Positions 1 through 6,598 of a stretch of DNA of 9,450 nucleotides are shown in pieces. Position 1 is the stretch's first letter; every line of letters starts with the position of its first letter. The stretch covers positions 1 to 9,450 of the forward strand of contig JANWID010000221.1 in NCBI GenBank assembly GCA_025450095.1, written 5' to 3'. Source of the DNA: Bacteroidia bacterium. Its GTDB lineage: Bacteria; Bacteroidota; Bacteroidia; AKYH767-A; OLB10. The translations under genes and the position numbers were made by a program. Below the pieces are notes generated by a model, which saw only the letters and a list, made by a program, of their open reading frames with translations, was not told the origin of the DNA and ran no database searches.

Positions 1-1
1 A

Positions 2-496
2 AGAGATAGTTTACTAGAATCATATACAATCAAAACACAATATCAAGAATGGTATTTTAAAAATTTGGATAGTGACTTTGACCTTTCCGAATATAATACA
101 AGTGAAAAGTGGTGGAATCATTCCGTTGAATATATTGAGAACGATTCATTAAAAAGGATTTGGGAAAACAAATGGGAAAAATGGGACAAGTCCACAAAAT
201 TATTCTTTAATAATCTAGGCTTAAGTAAATTCGACAGCCTTCAAAATTTCAGAAAACATAACACTCTAAACAAAGTCGATTTAATAAATAAGAAGAAATC
301 TGATTCTTTAGTTAAGCAAATAATATATTTAGAAAACAAAAGACGAATTGCAGAGTCCAGTATCTTGTCTTTTGAAGAGCAGTTAAAATTTACATACAAA
401 TTAATTATTTCACTAATAGTTTGCTTATTCGGACTACGATATTTATGCTACATAATTACCTGGAGTGTTAAGACACTAAAACAACCAACTGAATAG
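2..496 (+). CDS. Uncharacterised protein with C-terminal membrane anchor, 5'-truncated by window edge
   Basis: I do not recognise this gene. The reading frame is open from the first complete codon at base 2 to the TAG at 494-496, so the true start lies left of the window. The TTG at 65 is an internal codon, because 21 coherent codons precede it. The 164 visible residues are rich in Trp, Lys, Asn and Glu (WW and W-rich stretches around bases 107-185). A charged, probably coiled-coil stretch follows at about 300-390, and then one hydrophobic helix at about 398-466 with a short basic tail. This suggests a tail-anchored or C-terminally anchored membrane protein with its bulk on one side. It lies 53 bp upstream of another coiled-coil membrane protein on the same strand, so they may be co-transcribed. 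Base composition is visibly AT-richer than the right half of the window, which fits an accessory segment. No function is assigned. Confidence 0.72.
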   Translation, partial: RDSLLESYTIKTQYQEWYFKNLDSDFDLSEYNTSEKWWNHSVEYIENDSLKRIWENKWEKWDKSTKLFFNNLGLSKFDSLQNFRKHNTLNKVDLINKKKSDSLVKQIIYLENKRRIAESSILSFEEQLKFTYKLIISLIVCLFGLRYLCYIITWSVKTLKQPTE

Positions 497-549
497 GTAA
501 ATAATATGCTTATAAAGAATTACACAAGTATATAAATGTATATTAAACA

Positions 550-1104
550 ATGTTAGATAAACTTCAAGAGTTCAGCAATACTATAATAGAAAGGGTTAAA
601 AGCCCGTTTATAGGAACATTTTTTATCACATGGTCAATTCTACATTGGAAAATTTATGCAATTTTATTTTATTCTGAACCATTATTATCTATCGACGGAC
701 GTATATCAAAAGTTGATAAATACATTTCAAGTCTTCATGAAACTGATTTGATAATTAAACCAGTTCTCATAGCTTTTGTGGCAATTTTGTTATATAATAT
801 TTTAAACGCTATTGCTCTTTTCATAAAGCTTGGTTATGATGAATGGGCTTCACCATATATTCAAAAAATAATGAATAATGATAAAATAATTGAAAGACAT
901 AAATTTGAAATGATAAAAGAAGAATTAATTGTAATGCGCAATTTAAAAAATGAATTTCAGCATAAACAAATGGAATCTGAAGTTTCCGAAAGACGAGCTA
1001 TTGAAGATTTAAATAATTATAAATTAAGCTCAATTAAAGTAAATAAACAGTTTTCAATTGATAATTATTTTCTAAAAAATCAATATTACAATCTTTTATT
1101 ATGA
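550..1104 (+). CDS. Two-helix coiled-coil membrane protein of the 'SPFxGxF' type, ends at an in-frame TGA
   Basis: The frame gives 184 residues from ATG 550 to TGA 1102-1104. An amphipathic N-terminus leads into the motif KSPFIGTF (residues 17-24), followed by a first membrane helix (about 20-42) with Trp28 and Trp33. A second helix lies at about 70-93. A long charged helix (about 108-158, rich in Glu, Lys and Arg) looks like a coiled coil. From memory, an N-terminal 'SPF-x-G-x-F...W...NW' signature occurs in a set of uncharacterised bacterial membrane proteins; I know no established function. The frame stays open for 87 more codons directly after the TGA, with no in-frame start there, so this is probably the front two-thirds of a roughly 270-residue protein. 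No strong Shine-Dalgarno is visible, which is usual in Bacteroidota. The gene is the downstream partner of the truncated membrane protein to its left. Confidence 0.7.
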   Translation: MLDKLQEFSNTIIERVKSPFIGTFFITWSILHWKIYAILFYSEPLLSIDGRISKVDKYISSLHETDLIIKPVLIAFVAILLYNILNAIALFIKLGYDEWASPYIQKIMNNDKIIERHKFEMIKEELIVMRNLKNEFQHKQMESEVSERRAIEDLNNYKLSSIKVNKQFSIDNYFLKNQYYNLLL

Positions 1105-1368
1105 GTTAAAAAAAATAAAGATTTAAACTTCATTGTAAAATTTGAATATGAAGGAGTTTATATTATCGAACATGAGAAAGTAATTGCAAAATATGCAATA
1201 AGCGATGTTGTTAGATCTTTAGACGGTGTTTATGTTAGTTCAATATGGGATTTCGGTGAAGACAGAAGGAATGTTAATTTAGTAAAACTTAATGATTCAA
1301 ATTATGTTGGTGTAGATGATAAGCAAATTGAGTACTTTATTAATATTCATAAAGAAGTTAAACTGTAA
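1105..1368 (+). pseudogene. C-terminal part of the preceding membrane protein, cut off by a nonsense codon
   Basis: This stretch continues the frame of the 550-1104 gene for 87 sense codons to TAA 1366-1368. The codons look protein-like (many GNN and AAN codons, few rare ones). The product has mixed strand and helix character, with segments such as FIVKFEYEGVYIIEHEK and YVGVDDKQIEYF. It contains no ATG, GTG or TTG in frame, so it cannot easily be an independent gene. The simplest reading is a single-base nonsense mutation (or sequence error) at 1102-1104 that removes a soluble C-terminal domain. Genuine readthrough is possible but unsupported: other genes here end normally in TGA (3466, 8165, 9121) and use TGG for Trp, which argues against a recoded genetic code. 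The domain is not recognised. Confidence 0.66.
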
Positions 1369-1648
1369 TTGTTAAATCTTATTATTTATTCTCGTCGCAG
1401 CGATAATTGTAACAAATTTGTAAGTACTCTGTAAGTACCCCCATTTTCGAACAACTTAAAGCCAGAGTTTTTCAATTTTTTCGGACTTAGTCTGTACTAG
1501 ACAAGTTTCGAAGGGATATCAATTAACTCGGAAAATTCACCTTGCTGCACCCTTTCGTATTTTTTATCCGTCTTGTCTGTAAACAATTATTTATGCTTTC
1601 TTATACATTTTAAAATATTTCAACTAATTTTCCCAATGAAAGCTGGTT

Positions 1649-1752
1649 AACCCTAAAATCCTGACCCTGCATGAGTACCATAATGTTTAATTCTGTAATT
1701 TAAACATTTGTATGGTACCATGCAGGGCTAGCCAACCCTGACAAATCCTGAC
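1649..1752. repeat. Imperfect direct repeats flanking the palindrome
   Basis: AACCCTAAAATCCTGAC (1649-1665) and AACCCTGACAAATCCTGAC (1734-1752) are near-identical, differing by a small insertion, and bracket the palindrome on both sides. Direct repeats around an inverted repeat suggest a compact repeat unit or a small non-autonomous element rather than a plain terminator. The second copy ends 9 bp before the start codon at 1762. Confidence 0.5.
1665..1727. repeat. Long imperfect palindrome (hairpin-forming)
   Basis: Left arm 1665-1690 and right arm 1700-1727 are reverse complements apart from small bulges. CCCTGCATG pairs with CATGCAGGG, then GTACCATA with TATGGTAC, then ATGTTTAA with TTAAACAT, leaving a 9-nt loop (1691-1699). 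The right arm also holds a perfect 10-bp palindrome, ATGGTACCAT (1712-1721). No T-run follows, so it is not a classic intrinsic terminator. It lies 35 bp upstream of the secreted-protein start and could be an mRNA structure, a bidirectional terminator or a REP/MITE-like element. Confidence 0.75.
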
Positions 1753-1761
1753 GATCATTAA

Positions 1762-3468
1762 ATGAAACTACAATTTTTCACATTCATCCTTTTAATTTCA
1801 TTAACAACTAATGCAATCGCTCAATCCTCTTTCACAAAAATTTGGGATAAGCGATATGGGGGATTTTCCAGCGAGAGTCTTTTTTCCATTCTTCACACAA
1901 ACGATGGAGGATATCTTTTGGGAGGCCGATCGCTTTCAGACAGCAGCGGTGATAAAACTCAGGATTCCTGGCACGATACACTTCAAAATTTACCAACCTC
2001 TGACTACTGGATTGTAAAAACGGATTCGATAGGGAATAAAGAATGGGATAAGCGATTCGGAGGGAAACAAATTGATATTCTGATTTCATCGCAACAACTA
2101 AACGGTGGAAACTATTTTTTAATCGGAGCCTCAACCTCACGAAATGATGGTGATAAATCTCAGAATAATCTGGATACTGCTGCTATACCATATCTTTCAG
2201 ATGATTTCTGGATTGTAAAAATTGACTCCGTGGGAAATAAAATATGGGATAAAGTTTATGGGGGATTCAATAATGATGTTCCTCTTGCATCCTTAATAAC
2301 CCAGGATGGAAATATTTTAATTGGGGGAAGCTCACATTCAGGCATCAGCGGAGACAAAACACAACAAAACTGGGATACAACTTATATGACCAGGGATTAT
2401 TGGATTATTAAAATTGATACCAGTGGAAATAAACTATGGGACAGGAGATTTGGAGGTAATAAAGACGACCAATTAATTTCTTTAGATTCCACTTCAGATG
2501 GGGGTTACATTTTGGGTGGATGGTCTGCCTCTGATAGCACTGGTGATAAAACGCAACCGGCATGGACTTCCGGCGGATGTGATTACTGGATGGTAAAAAT
2601 TGATTCGCAGGGAAATAAAATGTGGGATAAACGCTTGGGCAGTATTTATAATGATTTGCTTGAAGTTGTAGTACAGACAAAAGATCAGGGTTATATTTTA
2701 GGTGGTTATTCATGGTATTACGCAAGTGGTGATAAAAGTCAAAGCTCGCTGGGAGGCACTGATTATTGGGTTGTAAAAACGGATTCACTTGGAGTTAAAG
2801 AATGGGATAAAGTTTTTGGAGGAAACGGTGGGGAAGATGAATTTTCTTCAATCATCGAAACATGTGATGGCGGTTATCTTTTATCTGGCAGTTCTTATTC
2901 CGATAGCAGTGGAACCAAATCAGAAAATAATTTAGGGCTTGAACAGACCTGGTTAGTGAAAATTGATTCTTTGGGAAACAAACAATGGGATAAAACTATA
3001 CTTACTCCAGGTCATGATGAAGAGGGTTATCTGGTAAAATTAACAGATAACTGCTTCGTCGTTGCCCAGTATTATGTCGGTTCAGGTATTGGTGGTTATA
3101 GAACAGAAGCGAATTGGGACACATCGGATACGTGGAGTGATTTCTGGTTTATGCAATTTTGTGATACAACTTTATCGGTTGGATGCGATTTTTCATCTGT
3201 GAATATGAATTCACAGCAAACTGCTGTTTCTATTTATCCAAATCCTTTCACTTCGGAAATTTCGGTTGTCGTACAAAAATCAAATATTGGTAAAGCAACA
3301 TTCTCCATTCAAAATGTTTTAGGACAAACTATTTTTCAGAAACAGGAAAATGTATTCAGCAGTAGTTTCAAATCGACCATTGACCTGAATATACTTGCTA
3401 AAGGAATTTACATTTTACAGGTTGACCTGGATGAAGAACGGGTAACGAGGAAAATTATTAAACAATGA
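1762..3468 (+). CDS. Secreted repeat (propeller-like) protein with type IX secretion sorting domain
   Basis: This 568-residue protein starts with a Sec signal peptide (basic MK, hydrophobic core to about residue 18, likely cut after NAIAQ at 21). The body holds seven repeats, each marked by W-D-K/R-x-x-G-G or a variant, at residues 28, 95, 162, 226, 288, 348 and 409. Within repeats recur DGGY-hydrophobic-GG, SGDK (or close variants) and a DYW-[IVM]-VK-x-D-S-x-G-x-K strand. Seven units of 60-67 residues suggest a seven-bladed beta-propeller, though this is inferred. Residues 489-568 form a Por-type sorting domain: VSIYPNPF at the start, then an LGQ turn, KGIYILQV and a basic end (TRKIIKQ). Proteins with this tail cross the outer membrane by the type IX system and are released or anchored on the surface. 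The repeat body carries no visible catalytic motif, so a binding or adhesive role is possible but unproven. The start at 1762 is fixed by the signal peptide. It appears monocistronic. Confidence 0.9.
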   Translation: MKLQFFTFILLISLTTNAIAQSSFTKIWDKRYGGFSSESLFSILHTNDGGYLLGGRSLSDSSGDKTQDSWHDTLQNLPTSDYWIVKTDSIGNKEWDKRFGGKQIDILISSQQLNGGNYFLIGASTSRNDGDKSQNNLDTAAIPYLSDDFWIVKIDSVGNKIWDKVYGGFNNDVPLASLITQDGNILIGGSSHSGISGDKTQQNWDTTYMTRDYWIIKIDTSGNKLWDRRFGGNKDDQLISLDSTSDGGYILGGWSASDSTGDKTQPAWTSGGCDYWMVKIDSQGNKMWDKRLGSIYNDLLEVVVQTKDQGYILGGYSWYYASGDKSQSSLGGTDYWVVKTDSLGVKEWDKVFGGNGGEDEFSSIIETCDGGYLLSGSSYSDSSGTKSENNLGLEQTWLVKIDSLGNKQWDKTILTPGHDEEGYLVKLTDNCFVVAQYYVGSGIGGYRTEANWDTSDTWSDFWFMQFCDTTLSVGCDFSSVNMNSQQTAVSIYPNPFTSEISVVVQKSNIGKATFSIQNVLGQTIFQKQENVFSSSFKSTIDLNILAKGIYILQVDLDEERVTRKIIKQ

Positions 3469-3499
3469 TGAATCCTGAGACACTGAATTGCACCGAGAT

Positions 3500-3532
3500 C
3501 TCTGTGGTCCTCTGTGTCTCTGTGTCTCTGTG
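3500..3532. repeat. Short-period CTCTGTG repeat
   Basis: CTCTGTG occurs at 3500-3506, 3510-3516, 3518-3524 and 3526-3532; the last three have an 8-bp period (TCTCTGTG). It lies 31 bp after the stop of the secreted-protein gene. Similar 'ctctgtgtctctgtg' tracts are, from memory, scattered in intergenic DNA of many environmental bacteria. I see no gene function. Confidence 0.7.
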
Positions 3533-3722
3533 TTATTTTTTTTGAGGCATTAGAAAGAAAAAGAAAACAAAAGGATTACTCAGAAAATTGATAAATGCTG
3601 AAATACTTCTTTCTGTCTAATTGTTTTCAGGATCTTTAATTCTCTATTCAACCAAAAGGCTGAACATTCATTTACTACCAAAGAACTAATCTTCATAATA
3701 TTAAAGTTCTGAAAGCTTTTGT

Positions 3723-3763
3723 TACCCCGAAAAATACGGGTATCGGGACGGGTGTTTATACCC
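3723..3763. repeat. Cluster of small GC-rich inverted repeats
   Basis: TACCCCG (3723-3729) pairs with CGGGTA (3737-3742) with one bulge, and GGGT (3750-3753) pairs with ACCC (3760-3763). The triplet GGG recurs four times. It resembles degenerate copies of the CCCGATA...CGGGA-type intergenic repeat I associate with Bacteroidota, but this is from memory. No T-run follows, so a terminator role is weakly supported. Confidence 0.4.
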
Positions 3764-3843
3764 TTGCTTTGAACTTAATTCATTACATTTTTGATGATCA
3801 CTGCTATTGGTGAAAAAAACAACTTTATTAGAAAGAAAAAATC

Positions 3844-4473
3844 ATGGACAAAATAACTTCTTTAAATTTTAGCCTGGACAGGGTTTTAATAAATATTATA
3901 ATTCCAGGGGCCTTTTTGATATTTCCATACCTGGTCATATTATCGGATCATCCGAATATTTTATATGGTCATCCAAATATTTTTCTTAAATTCTTTAAAT
4001 CGGAATATTTAGCTGCATCAATTCCTTTAACAATTTTTCTTTCAATAATTGTCGGTTTGATGTTAGAAAATATCGGCTCACGGATCGAAGCTTATATTTA
4101 TGATGAAATGCATATAAAAAACGAGAAGTTTAAGGATTTCACCAATGATTGGTGGAAATATTTAAAAATAGACTTTATTTATGAACCCATTGGCCAGGAA
4201 TATTTAAGATCTATCTTAATGAGAATGAAATTTGAATTATCGTTCGGTATTGCATGCCTGTTAGTTTTACCGGGCTGGATACAGATTGTTCATCGCAATA
4301 TTCATATATATTCAAATTGTCGTGAATATTCAATCACAATTATTATTCTGTTCGGGTTATTTATCTGGCTAATGATGGAGGGATATAGTAGTTCACAAAT
4401 ACTTGCCAGAATCAGGAAGGAATTGGTTTCAAAATTTTATAGTGCTGAAAAAAATCAGATTGCCAAAAATTAA
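3844..4473 (+). CDS. Uncharacterised four-helix integral membrane protein
   Basis: The 209-residue product has four likely membrane helices, at about residues 13-33, 56-74, 132-150 and 162-178. Between helices 2 and 3 lies a roughly 55-residue polar loop. It begins with the striking segment GLMLENIGSRIEAYIYDEM (71-89), rich in acidic residues just after the membrane, and holds Trp103-Trp104. The C-terminus is basic and probably cytoplasmic. The motif is probably the family signature, but I do not recognise a function. The start at 3844 is preceded by an A/G-rich stretch (GAAAGAAAAA) that can act as a ribosome site. The gene is convergent with the response regulator: its stop and the regulator stop are 7 bp apart, so there is no room for a dedicated terminator. 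No partner gene on the same strand is visible. Confidence 0.75.
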   Translation: MDKITSLNFSLDRVLINIIIPGAFLIFPYLVILSDHPNILYGHPNIFLKFFKSEYLAASIPLTIFLSIIVGLMLENIGSRIEAYIYDEMHIKNEKFKDFTNDWWKYLKIDFIYEPIGQEYLRSILMRMKFELSFGIACLLVLPGWIQIVHRNIHIYSNCREYSITIIILFGLFIWLMMEGYSSSQILARIRKELVSKFYSAEKNQIAKN

Positions 4474-4480
4474 ATAACTT

Positions 4481-5179
4481 TTACTCCGGCACATTAAAAA
4501 TAAACCCCACCCCGAAAACATTTTCTATAGTAAGCTGCGGGTCTTCGTTCAGATACTTCCGGATTTTTGTGATAAAAACATCCAGGCTTCTGCCGGCAAA
4601 ATAATCATCGGCACCCCAAAGCGATTTAACAAGGTGCGGGCGTTTAATAACCTGGTTACGGTGCGTAAACAGGTAATGAAGAATTTCACTTTCCTTTTCG
4701 GTGATGCGTTTCGTTTTCCCGTTAAGGTTCAACGACTGGTTTTTGAAATCAAAAAAATATTTTCCAATGATTGCAATTTCAGTTGTACTTGTTTCTCTTT
4801 TCGCCGGCAGTCGCCGGATCAGTGCATTGATTTTCCATAACAGTTCTTCTTCATCAAAGGGTTTTGTTATATAATCATCCGCACCAGACTCATATCCTTT
4901 CAACTTGTCTTCTTTCAATGATTTTGCGGTGAGGAACAATATGGGCACCTGGCTGTTACTTTCACGGATCGTTTTTGCGACAGAAAATCCATCCTTCTTA
5001 GGCAACATCACATCCAGGAGGCAGAGATCAAAGTGACTTCTTTCAAATGCCAGTACCGCCAGTTCACCATTCCTACAAAGCTTCACATTATAACCGGCCG
5101 ACTCCAGGTAATCGACCAGCAGTACACCTAAATTCAGATCGTCCTCGGCAAGTAAAATGTTAATCTGCTTATCCGGCAT
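4481..5179 (-). CDS. OmpR/PhoB-family response regulator, RprY-like
   Basis: This is a DNA-binding response regulator of 232 residues, counting from the Met at 5179. The receiver domain (about 1-120) has the acidic cluster EDD at 12-14, the phospho-acceptor Asp56 in LLDVMLP, Thr84 in LTAKS and Lys106 in ITKPF, all in canonical places. A winged-helix effector domain follows (about 135-232), with the pattern ITEKESEIL, LVKSLWG, RSLDVFITKIRKYL and GVGFIF typical of the OmpR group. The receiver reads like Bacteroides RprY (EDDxNLGxLL, DVMLPKKDGF, LTAKxLKED), but I give no symbol without an alignment. The frame could open earlier at 5221, but those 14 codons lie inside the kinase gene and precede the conserved domain. 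ATG 5179 overlaps the kinase stop by 11 nt, the usual coupled arrangement. It is expected to be phosphorylated by the upstream kinase. Targets are unknown; the divergent repeat array at 6599-6835 is a candidate. Confidence 0.93.
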   Translation of the reverse strand: MPDKQINILLAEDDLNLGVLLVDYLESAGYNVKLCRNGELAVLAFERSHFDLCLLDVMLPKKDGFSVAKTIRESNSQVPILFLTAKSLKEDKLKGYESGADDYITKPFDEEELLWKINALIRRLPAKRETSTTEIAIIGKYFFDFKNQSLNLNGKTKRITEKESEILHYLFTHRNQVIKRPHLVKSLWGADDYFAGRSLDVFITKIRKYLNEDPQLTIENVFGVGFIFNVPE

Positions 5180-6443
5180 ATGGCAATGCAATAGTGAATG
5201 TTGATCCCTTACCCGGTTCACTTTCCAAATCTATAGTTCCTCCATGCAGCTCAATGATAGCCTTTAAATAGGAAAGACCCAAACCAAATCCTTTTACATC
5301 ATGAACATTGCCCGATGGAACTCTGAAATATTTATTGAATATTTTATGCTGGAATTCTTTAGCGATACCCATTCCGTTATCCGTTATTTCCAGGATGATA
5401 TTTTCATTCCTGTTAAAGGTCCGGATATGCACTTCGGGATTTTCACCTGAGTACTTCAGTGCATTATCAAGAATATTACTCAATGAATTTTTCAGGTGTA
5501 AGGGATCGGCGATTATTTGAAATTTCTCAGATTCCAATGACAGAATTACCTTACCCTGTTTGTTTTCAAACTGAATCGTAAAGCTTTTCAGGAGCTGGTT
5601 TATGAGTTCATGAAAATCAACTTCCGTCTTCTGCAAAGGCATTTCACCTCGTTCCAGTGCGGTCATGCTCAACACCCGCTCCACCTGTTGACGCAATTTT
5701 TCGTTTTCTTCGAGAATGATCTCCGAGTAATGACTGATTTTACCGGGATTCGAAATTTCGGAATCTCTCAACAACATTTTCCCCGCAAGGGAGATATTTG
5801 TTAACGGTGTTTTTAGTTCATGCGTCATGTTGTTTAAAAAATCTGTTGTTTGCTCAGCAATTCTTTTCTCATTCAGGAGCGATAATATGGTACGCCACGA
5901 CATTATCATAACCAGGATAATCAATACAACGGAAGTAATAAACGGCGTACTCATTTCAGCGAGTATAAACTTTCCCTTCCCGGGAAAAATCAGCTTCAGC
6001 TCCACTCCACTTTTACCGGGAGCCTCCCCGATGCATGTTGCATAATTGCCTTCCCGCATAGGACTGGATCCATTCGGCGATTCATAGGATGTTTTTACAG
6101 GATCTAAAGTAATTCCGGCAATCACGTTCCGGGTTGTAGTAGCTGCAGGATTCACTTCGAAATAATAATCGATATGAAAATTGTACAGCTTCATATAATA
6201 ATTGAAAAGCGAATCGATCACATGCATTTCATCCTTACCTGCACCGGTTTCAACATTCTTGAAAGTTTCTTTATCAGCTTCCAGTGCTTCCGCTGTCCGT
6301 GTAAGCACCATGTTGGCTTTTTCATTAAAAAGTTCCTCTTTCACTTTCGCCGATTCCCATATCCAGTTAACCTGTATGAGGAGTACAATCAACAGTGCAA
6401 GTGAAGAAAGAATTATGAAATTATATTTACTTTTTGTTTTCAT
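5169..6443 (-). CDS. Membrane sensor histidine kinase, RprX-like
   Basis: The 424-residue kinase has a short cytoplasmic start, a first membrane helix (about 8-29), a periplasmic sensor region (about 31-165) of no fold I recognise, and a second helix (about 168-190). The HisKA domain follows, with the H-box NNMTHELKTPLTN and phosphorylated His208. The ATPase part has N-box SNILDNALKYS (Asn327), G1 DNGMGIA (355-361), F-box KYFRVP (371-376) and G2 GFGLGLSY (385-392). All key residues are intact, so kinase, phosphatase and phosphotransfer activities are expected. There is no HAMP or PAS domain between helix 2 and the H-box, as in RprX-type kinases. The start at 6443 is preceded by an AT-rich leader (TTAATAAAAAAATG). 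The stop overlaps the regulator start by 11 nt, so both are one transcription unit. An inverted copy of the 55-bp-array word lies 27-43 nt upstream of the start. Confidence 0.93.
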   Translation of the reverse strand: MKTKSKYNFIILSSLALLIVLLIQVNWIWESAKVKEELFNEKANMVLTRTAEALEADKETFKNVETGAGKDEMHVIDSLFNYYMKLYNFHIDYYFEVNPAATTTRNVIAGITLDPVKTSYESPNGSSPMREGNYATCIGEAPGKSGVELKLIFPGKGKFILAEMSTPFITSVVLIILVMIMSWRTILSLLNEKRIAEQTTDFLNNMTHELKTPLTNISLAGKMLLRDSEISNPGKISHYSEIILEENEKLRQQVERVLSMTALERGEMPLQKTEVDFHELINQLLKSFTIQFENKQGKVILSLESEKFQIIADPLHLKNSLSNILDNALKYSGENPEVHIRTFNRNENIILEITDNGMGIAKEFQHKIFNKYFRVPSGNVHDVKGFGLGLSYLKAIIELHGGTIDLESEPGKGSTFTIALPYAG

Positions 6444-6469
6444 TTTTTTATTAATACCTGATGAGTGTG

Positions 6470-6519
6470 GGCAGGGGATTACAGATCGTGGTTACAGAAC
6501 ATAGGATATGATTACAGAT
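6470..6519 (-). repeat. Inverted, diverged half-unit of the 55-bp array
   Basis: On the minus strand ATCTGTAATCATATCC (6519-6504) is followed 33 bp later by ATCTGTAATCCCCTGCC (6486-6470). The second is identical over 17 bp to the start of array unit 3, and the first differs at one base from the inner word of the array. The 33-bp offset is the same as in the array, so this is a diverged relic in opposite orientation, ending 27 nt before the kinase start codon. Confidence 0.75.
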
Positions 6520-6553
6520 AAATTATTTTGACAATTAATCTTTAATCATATCC
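6504..6553. repeat. 16-bp inverted repeat upstream of the kinase
   Basis: GGATATGATTACAGAT (6504-6519) and ATCTTTAATCATATCC (6538-6553) are reverse complements at 15 of 16 positions, separated by 18 bp that include TTGACA-like sequence. The arrangement suits a dimeric regulator site or a cruciform. It joins the inverted relic to the array side of the region. Confidence 0.7.
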
Positions 6554-6598
6554 CCTCCTGCGGATGCGGTCGGGCAGGAACTCTCGTATGGACTTAAA

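Larger units (their letters stand above)
1369..1761. other. Gene-poor spacer between the AT-rich left segment and the secreted-protein gene
   Basis: No convincing gene is present. An 11-bp-period doublet of TGTAAGTAC lies at 1419-1427 and 1430-1438. On the minus strand a 29-codon frame (TTG 1586 to TAG 1497-1499) continues in frame for 36 more codons to TAA 1386-1388. The conceptual peptide looks fairly protein-like but is too short and stop-broken to call; it could be a decayed gene end. The right part of the spacer holds the palindrome and direct repeats listed separately. The spacer marks where the AT-rich left segment gives way to ordinary sequence. Confidence 0.5.
3469..3843. other. Intergenic spacer with low-complexity repeat and small hairpins
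   Basis: No open frame here looks coding. The left part carries a CTCTGTG repeat ending in a run of eight T (3536-3543), without a stable hairpin before it. The middle (3544-3720) is featureless AT-rich sequence. The right part holds a GC-rich hairpin cluster at 3723-3763. No TAnnTTTG promoter could be found with confidence ahead of the gene at 3844. Confidence 0.55.

Noticed and set aside
550..1368. Alternative genetic code with TGA as a sense codon
   Set aside because: The genes at 1762, 6959 and 8227 all end in TGA at sensible C-termini and use TGG for Trp. No selenocysteine-type hairpin is obvious after 1104.
1386..1586. Minus-strand gene, 29 codons then a TAG then 36 codons
   Set aside because: Too short, with a TTG start and an internal stop. 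The peptide looks protein-like, but this could be chance or a decayed relic.
2408..2788. Minus-strand frame of 126 codons
   Set aside because: It lies opposite the repeats of the type IX cargo gene. The repeated DNA keeps the antisense frame open, and the product has no recognisable features.
3495..3543. Intrinsic terminator after the type IX cargo gene
   Set aside because: A run of eight T is present at 3536-3543, but the repeat before it forms no stable hairpin.
5180..5221. Upstream start of the response regulator adding 14 residues
   Set aside because: These codons lie within the kinase coding sequence and precede the conserved receiver start. ATG 5179 gives the usual length and an 11-nt stop/start overlap.
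6202..6504. Plus-strand frame of 100 codons opposite the kinase 5' end
   Set aside because: It is the mirror of the well-supported kinase gene; the Ser-rich product is typical of antisense shadow translation.
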